Shown piece by piece: positions 21,714-23,552 of a stretch of DNA of 23,552 nucleotides. Under the pieces are notes generated by a model, which saw only the letters and a list, made by a program, of their open reading frames with translations, was not told where the DNA came from and ran no database searches. The stretch lies in NCBI GenBank assembly GCA_964369265.1, contig CAYJEV010000021.1:1-23552 (forward strand), given 5' to 3'. The position numbers were made by a program, and so were the translations under genes. The stretch is from DAMCAP01 sp964369265 (GTDB lineage: Bacteria > Bacillota > Clostridia > Oscillospirales > Ruminococcaceae). Position 1 is the stretch's first letter. Each line of letters opens with the position of its first letter.

Positions 21714-22682
21714 ATGCATAAGAGAACGATTGGAATACTGACTAGTGGTGGAGATGCACCTGGCATGAATGTAGCTGTTAGAGCGGTTGTTAGAACAGCA
21801 ATAGAAAATGGTTTTAAAGTTATGGGAATACGCAGAGGTTACCAAGGGCTTATTAATGATGATATTTTTGAGATGGATCTGCGTTCGGTTAGTGGTATGC
21901 TTCAGCGAGGGGGCACAATTCTTTTCAGTGCAAGATGTCCTCAGTTTCTTGAGGAGGAATATAGGCTAAAGGCTGTGGAGAACTGCAAAAAATATAATAT
22001 TGATGGCTTAGTTGTAATTGGAGGAGATGGTACATTTAGAGGAGCAGGAGAGCTAACTAAGCTTGGTGTGGCATGCATTGGAATACCTGCGACTATTGAC
22101 AATGATATTGGTTCAACCGAGTATTCAATAGGCTTTGATACAGCTGTTAACACAGCGACTGAGATGATAGATAGATTAAGAGATACAACACAATCTCATG
22201 ATAGATGTTCTGTGGTGGAGGTTATGGGAAGGCATTCAGGGCAGCTCGCTCTATACACAGGAGTTGCTTGTGGCGCAACCTCAATTTTAATACCAGAGAT
22301 TGAGTTTACAATTGAAAAGAATGTTGTTAACCGCATAAAAGAGTCCCTTAGCAAGCGTAAAAAACATTTTATTATAGTTGTTGCAGAGGGAGTTGGAGAG
22401 GCTGCAAAGATAGCTAGAATAGTCGAGGAGGAAACAGGGATTGAATCGAGGGCAACTATACTAGGCCATGTTCAGAGAGGCGGCTCGCCAACAGCAAGCG
22501 AGAGAATAATTGCAAGCCGAATGGGTCATAAGAGCGTTATGTTGTTAAAAGAGGGTAAGGCTGGCAGAGTAGTGGTTTATAATGATAATTTAGTATCGGA
22601 TATGCCAATAGAAGAGGCTTTAACTATGAAAAGAGAGATTGATATAGAACTTTATCGCATCGCCGAAGAAATTTCCATATAA
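21714..22682 (+). CDS. pfkA: ATP-dependent 6-phosphofructokinase
   Basis: Phosphorylates fructose 6-phosphate to fructose 1,6-bisphosphate, the committed step of glycolysis. The 322 residues have ILTSGGDAPGMN for ATP binding, GGDGT at 103-107 with glycine after the aspartate, the mark of ATP use rather than pyrophosphate, PATIDNDI with the catalytic D129, MGRHSGQLALYTG for substrate binding, and HVQRGGSPTASERI. The length is typical of bacterial PfkA. In many Firmicutes pfkA is paired with pyk; here no pyk follows within the window, and the next gene is a lipoprotein. It has its own promoter. Confidence 0.97.
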   Translation: MHKRTIGILTSGGDAPGMNVAVRAVVRTAIENGFKVMGIRRGYQGLINDDIFEMDLRSVSGMLQRGGTILFSARCPQFLEEEYRLKAVENCKKYNIDGLVVIGGDGTFRGAGELTKLGVACIGIPATIDNDIGSTEYSIGFDTAVNTATEMIDRLRDTTQSHDRCSVVEVMGRHSGQLALYTGVACGATSILIPEIEFTIEKNVVNRIKESLSKRKKHFIIVVAEGVGEAAKIARIVEEETGIESRATILGHVQRGGSPTASERIIASRMGHKSVMLLKEGKAGRVVVYNDNLVSDMPIEEALTMKREIDIELYRIAEEISI

Positions 22683-22805
22683 TCCCAACTTATTTCTACA
22701 AGAAACGCAGAATCTTTATATTATTATGTAGTTACCAATAAAATGATGAGTGTAGCATTGCAAAATAGGTGTTTTGTGCTATTGAAGAAAGGAAGAGGGG
22801 TAATT

Positions 22806-23303
22806 ATGGTAACTGCTAGAGGTATAACGGTGGCGATAGCTATGCTAATGTTGCTAACAACATCGGCGTGCACACCTATAGGAAAGAGCGAGCTTGTGGA
22901 TAATGATGTTAGCTTGTTTACAATTGCCGACGATGGAATGACAGACGAGGTAAGCAAAGAGGTTTTAGTGGGGTTTGAAGGCGAAATTACAGCAAAAGAT
23001 GTTTTAAACTTATACATAGATGAGATATTCTCTAAATATGACGAAGAAAATCCATTCTTTAATTCTGTAACAGTAACGGATAATATTGCTTTAGTGGATT
23101 TAACTAAAAGTGGGCTTGATTTTATTTCTGCTGGAAGCTTTATGGAGATAACCTCTATTGATGGAATATCAAAATCAATAATGTACAACAATCCAACAGT
23201 AGAGGGGGTTGCCTTTGCAGTTGAGGGTGGAGATTATAATAGCGGGCATTTCTATTTTGCTAAAACAATACCAGTATGTTTCAGAGAAGATTTTGGACTA
23301 TAA
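22806..23303 (+). CDS. GerMN-like lipoprotein
   Basis: A 165-residue lipoprotein: signal to lipobox TTSAC (C22), then an acidic linker and a segment resembling the GerMN domain found in spore germination protein GerM and other exported proteins: FFNSVTVTDNIALVDLTKSGLDFIS, then an MEITSIDGISKSIMYNNPTVEGVAFAVEGG part. Homology is weak, so the label is tentative, but a single-domain exported protein is clear. The ATG at 22806 follows GGAAGAGGGG; the open frame upstream to 22743 would put the hydrophobic signal too far inside. A strong terminator closes the gene. Confidence 0.65.
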   Translation: MVTARGITVAIAMLMLLTTSACTPIGKSELVDNDVSLFTIADDGMTDEVSKEVLVGFEGEITAKDVLNLYIDEIFSKYDEENPFFNSVTVTDNIALVDLTKSGLDFISAGSFMEITSIDGISKSIMYNNPTVEGVAFAVEGGDYNSGHFYFAKTIPVCFREDFGL

Positions 23304-23320
23304 TATTTTCCTTAAAACAA

Positions 23321-23367
23321 AAACTGTCACTACACATTTCAAAGCATTGTGTAGTGACAGTTTATTT
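23321..23367 (+). terminator. Terminator of the GerMN-like gene
   Basis: A 15-bp perfect stem (23321-23335 with 23349-23363) with a 13-base loop, leading into TTTATTTAT. Its right arm touches the first copy of the tandem repeat. Confidence 0.82.
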
Positions 23368-23552
23368 ATATTAGATTTAGAAAAAATCTAATATAAATTG
23401 GTCATGTGGGCATTCCGCTGCCCACGACCTTCAAAATCGCCCCTGCGAGGAATATGAATAATCGGAACGTAGTGGAGATTATTTATATTAGATTTAGAAA
23501 AAATCTAATATAAATTGGTCATGTGGGCATTCCGCTGCCCACGACCTTCAAA
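23362..23552. repeat. Structured tandem repeat, period 117 bp, open at the window end
   Basis: The 74 bases at 23362-23435 recur exactly at 23479-23552, separated by a 43-base spacer. Each copy has a perfect 15-bp AT-rich stem (23364-23378 with 23384-23398 in copy 1) and a second stem with GTGGGC/GCCCAC (23406-23411 with 23420-23425) plus GGTC/GACC outside it. The spacer contributes AATAATC/GATTATT (23457-23463 with 23477-23483). The array continues beyond the window. No open frame. Confidence 0.9.

Noticed and set aside
22743..22805. Earlier start for the GerMN-like lipoprotein
   Set aside because: It would put 21 residues before the signal peptide and lacks a ribosome binding site; the start at 22806 has both.
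22724..23191. 155-codon open frame on the - strand over the GerMN-like gene
   Set aside because: Composition is low-complexity S/I/T/L typical of antisense frames, and the + strand frame has a lipoprotein signal, start signal and terminator.
23362..23552. CRISPR array at the window end
   Set aside because: The repeat unit is 74 bases with a 43-base spacer, is internally double-hairpinned, has only two visible copies and no cas genes.

Overview
The window is AT-rich, gene-dense DNA. Strong Shine-Dalgarno sequences (AGGAGG type), sigma-A-like promoters (TTGACA-17-TATAAT), rny, lipoprotein signals and several Clostridia-type families point to a low-GC Firmicute, most likely a member of the Clostridia that uses peptides or amino-acid conjugates. 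No phage, transposase, CRISPR array, rRNA or tRNA was found. Twenty-three protein genes are supported: 21 on the + strand, and 2 on the - strand (a diguanylate cyclase at the left edge and a rhodanese lipoprotein in the middle). One 10-base run of N (3159-3168) breaks the asparaginase gene.

Layout. 1-1441: terminators and a membrane CHASE-GGDEF diguanylate cyclase (-). 1713-4931: cutC, a class 3 (Rhizobium etli type) asparaginase and an M20 amidohydrolase. 5011-9198: a small SLOG/DUF2493 protein, a PHP-fold protein that has lost most metal ligands, mnmA, and rny behind a long leader. 9467-12256: a YtcJ-type amidohydrolase, an ATC-hydrolase-family protein and a convergent rhodanese lipoprotein. 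12376-17194: two paralogous solute-binding lipoproteins, each with its own near-identical promoter/operator, then permease, ATPase and an AbgB-like M20 hydrolase in one apparent operon. 17256-19273: a repeat-rich stretch with two non-coding palindromic elements, an HD-domain protein and two paralogous small membrane proteins, the second with an in-frame TGA near its start. 19392-23303: a NimA-like flavoprotein, a PAS-PAS-GGDEF diguanylate cyclase, ATP-dependent 6-phosphofructokinase and a GerMN-like lipoprotein. 23362-23552: two copies of a structured 117-bp-period tandem repeat running off the end.

How the genes fit together. The main metabolic theme is capture and hydrolysis of amide- or acyl-linked amino-acid compounds: an asparaginase, two M20 amidohydrolases, an amidohydrolase of family 3, an ATC-hydrolase-like protein, and an amino-acid-type ABC importer joined to an AbgB-like hydrolase. 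The most suggestive candidate for a little-described system is the SBP-SBP-permease-ATPase-AbgB block, which would pair import by an ABC transporter (not the AbgT permease of E. coli) with cytoplasmic cleavage of the imported conjugate. Its substrate cannot be read from the sequence. Other points worth attention are the degenerate PHP protein next to mnmA, a 17-base leader motif carrying the ribosome binding site that is identical in front of two unrelated genes and partly present at a third, the complete absence of TGA as a stop codon among the 23 genes, and several families of non-coding repeats.
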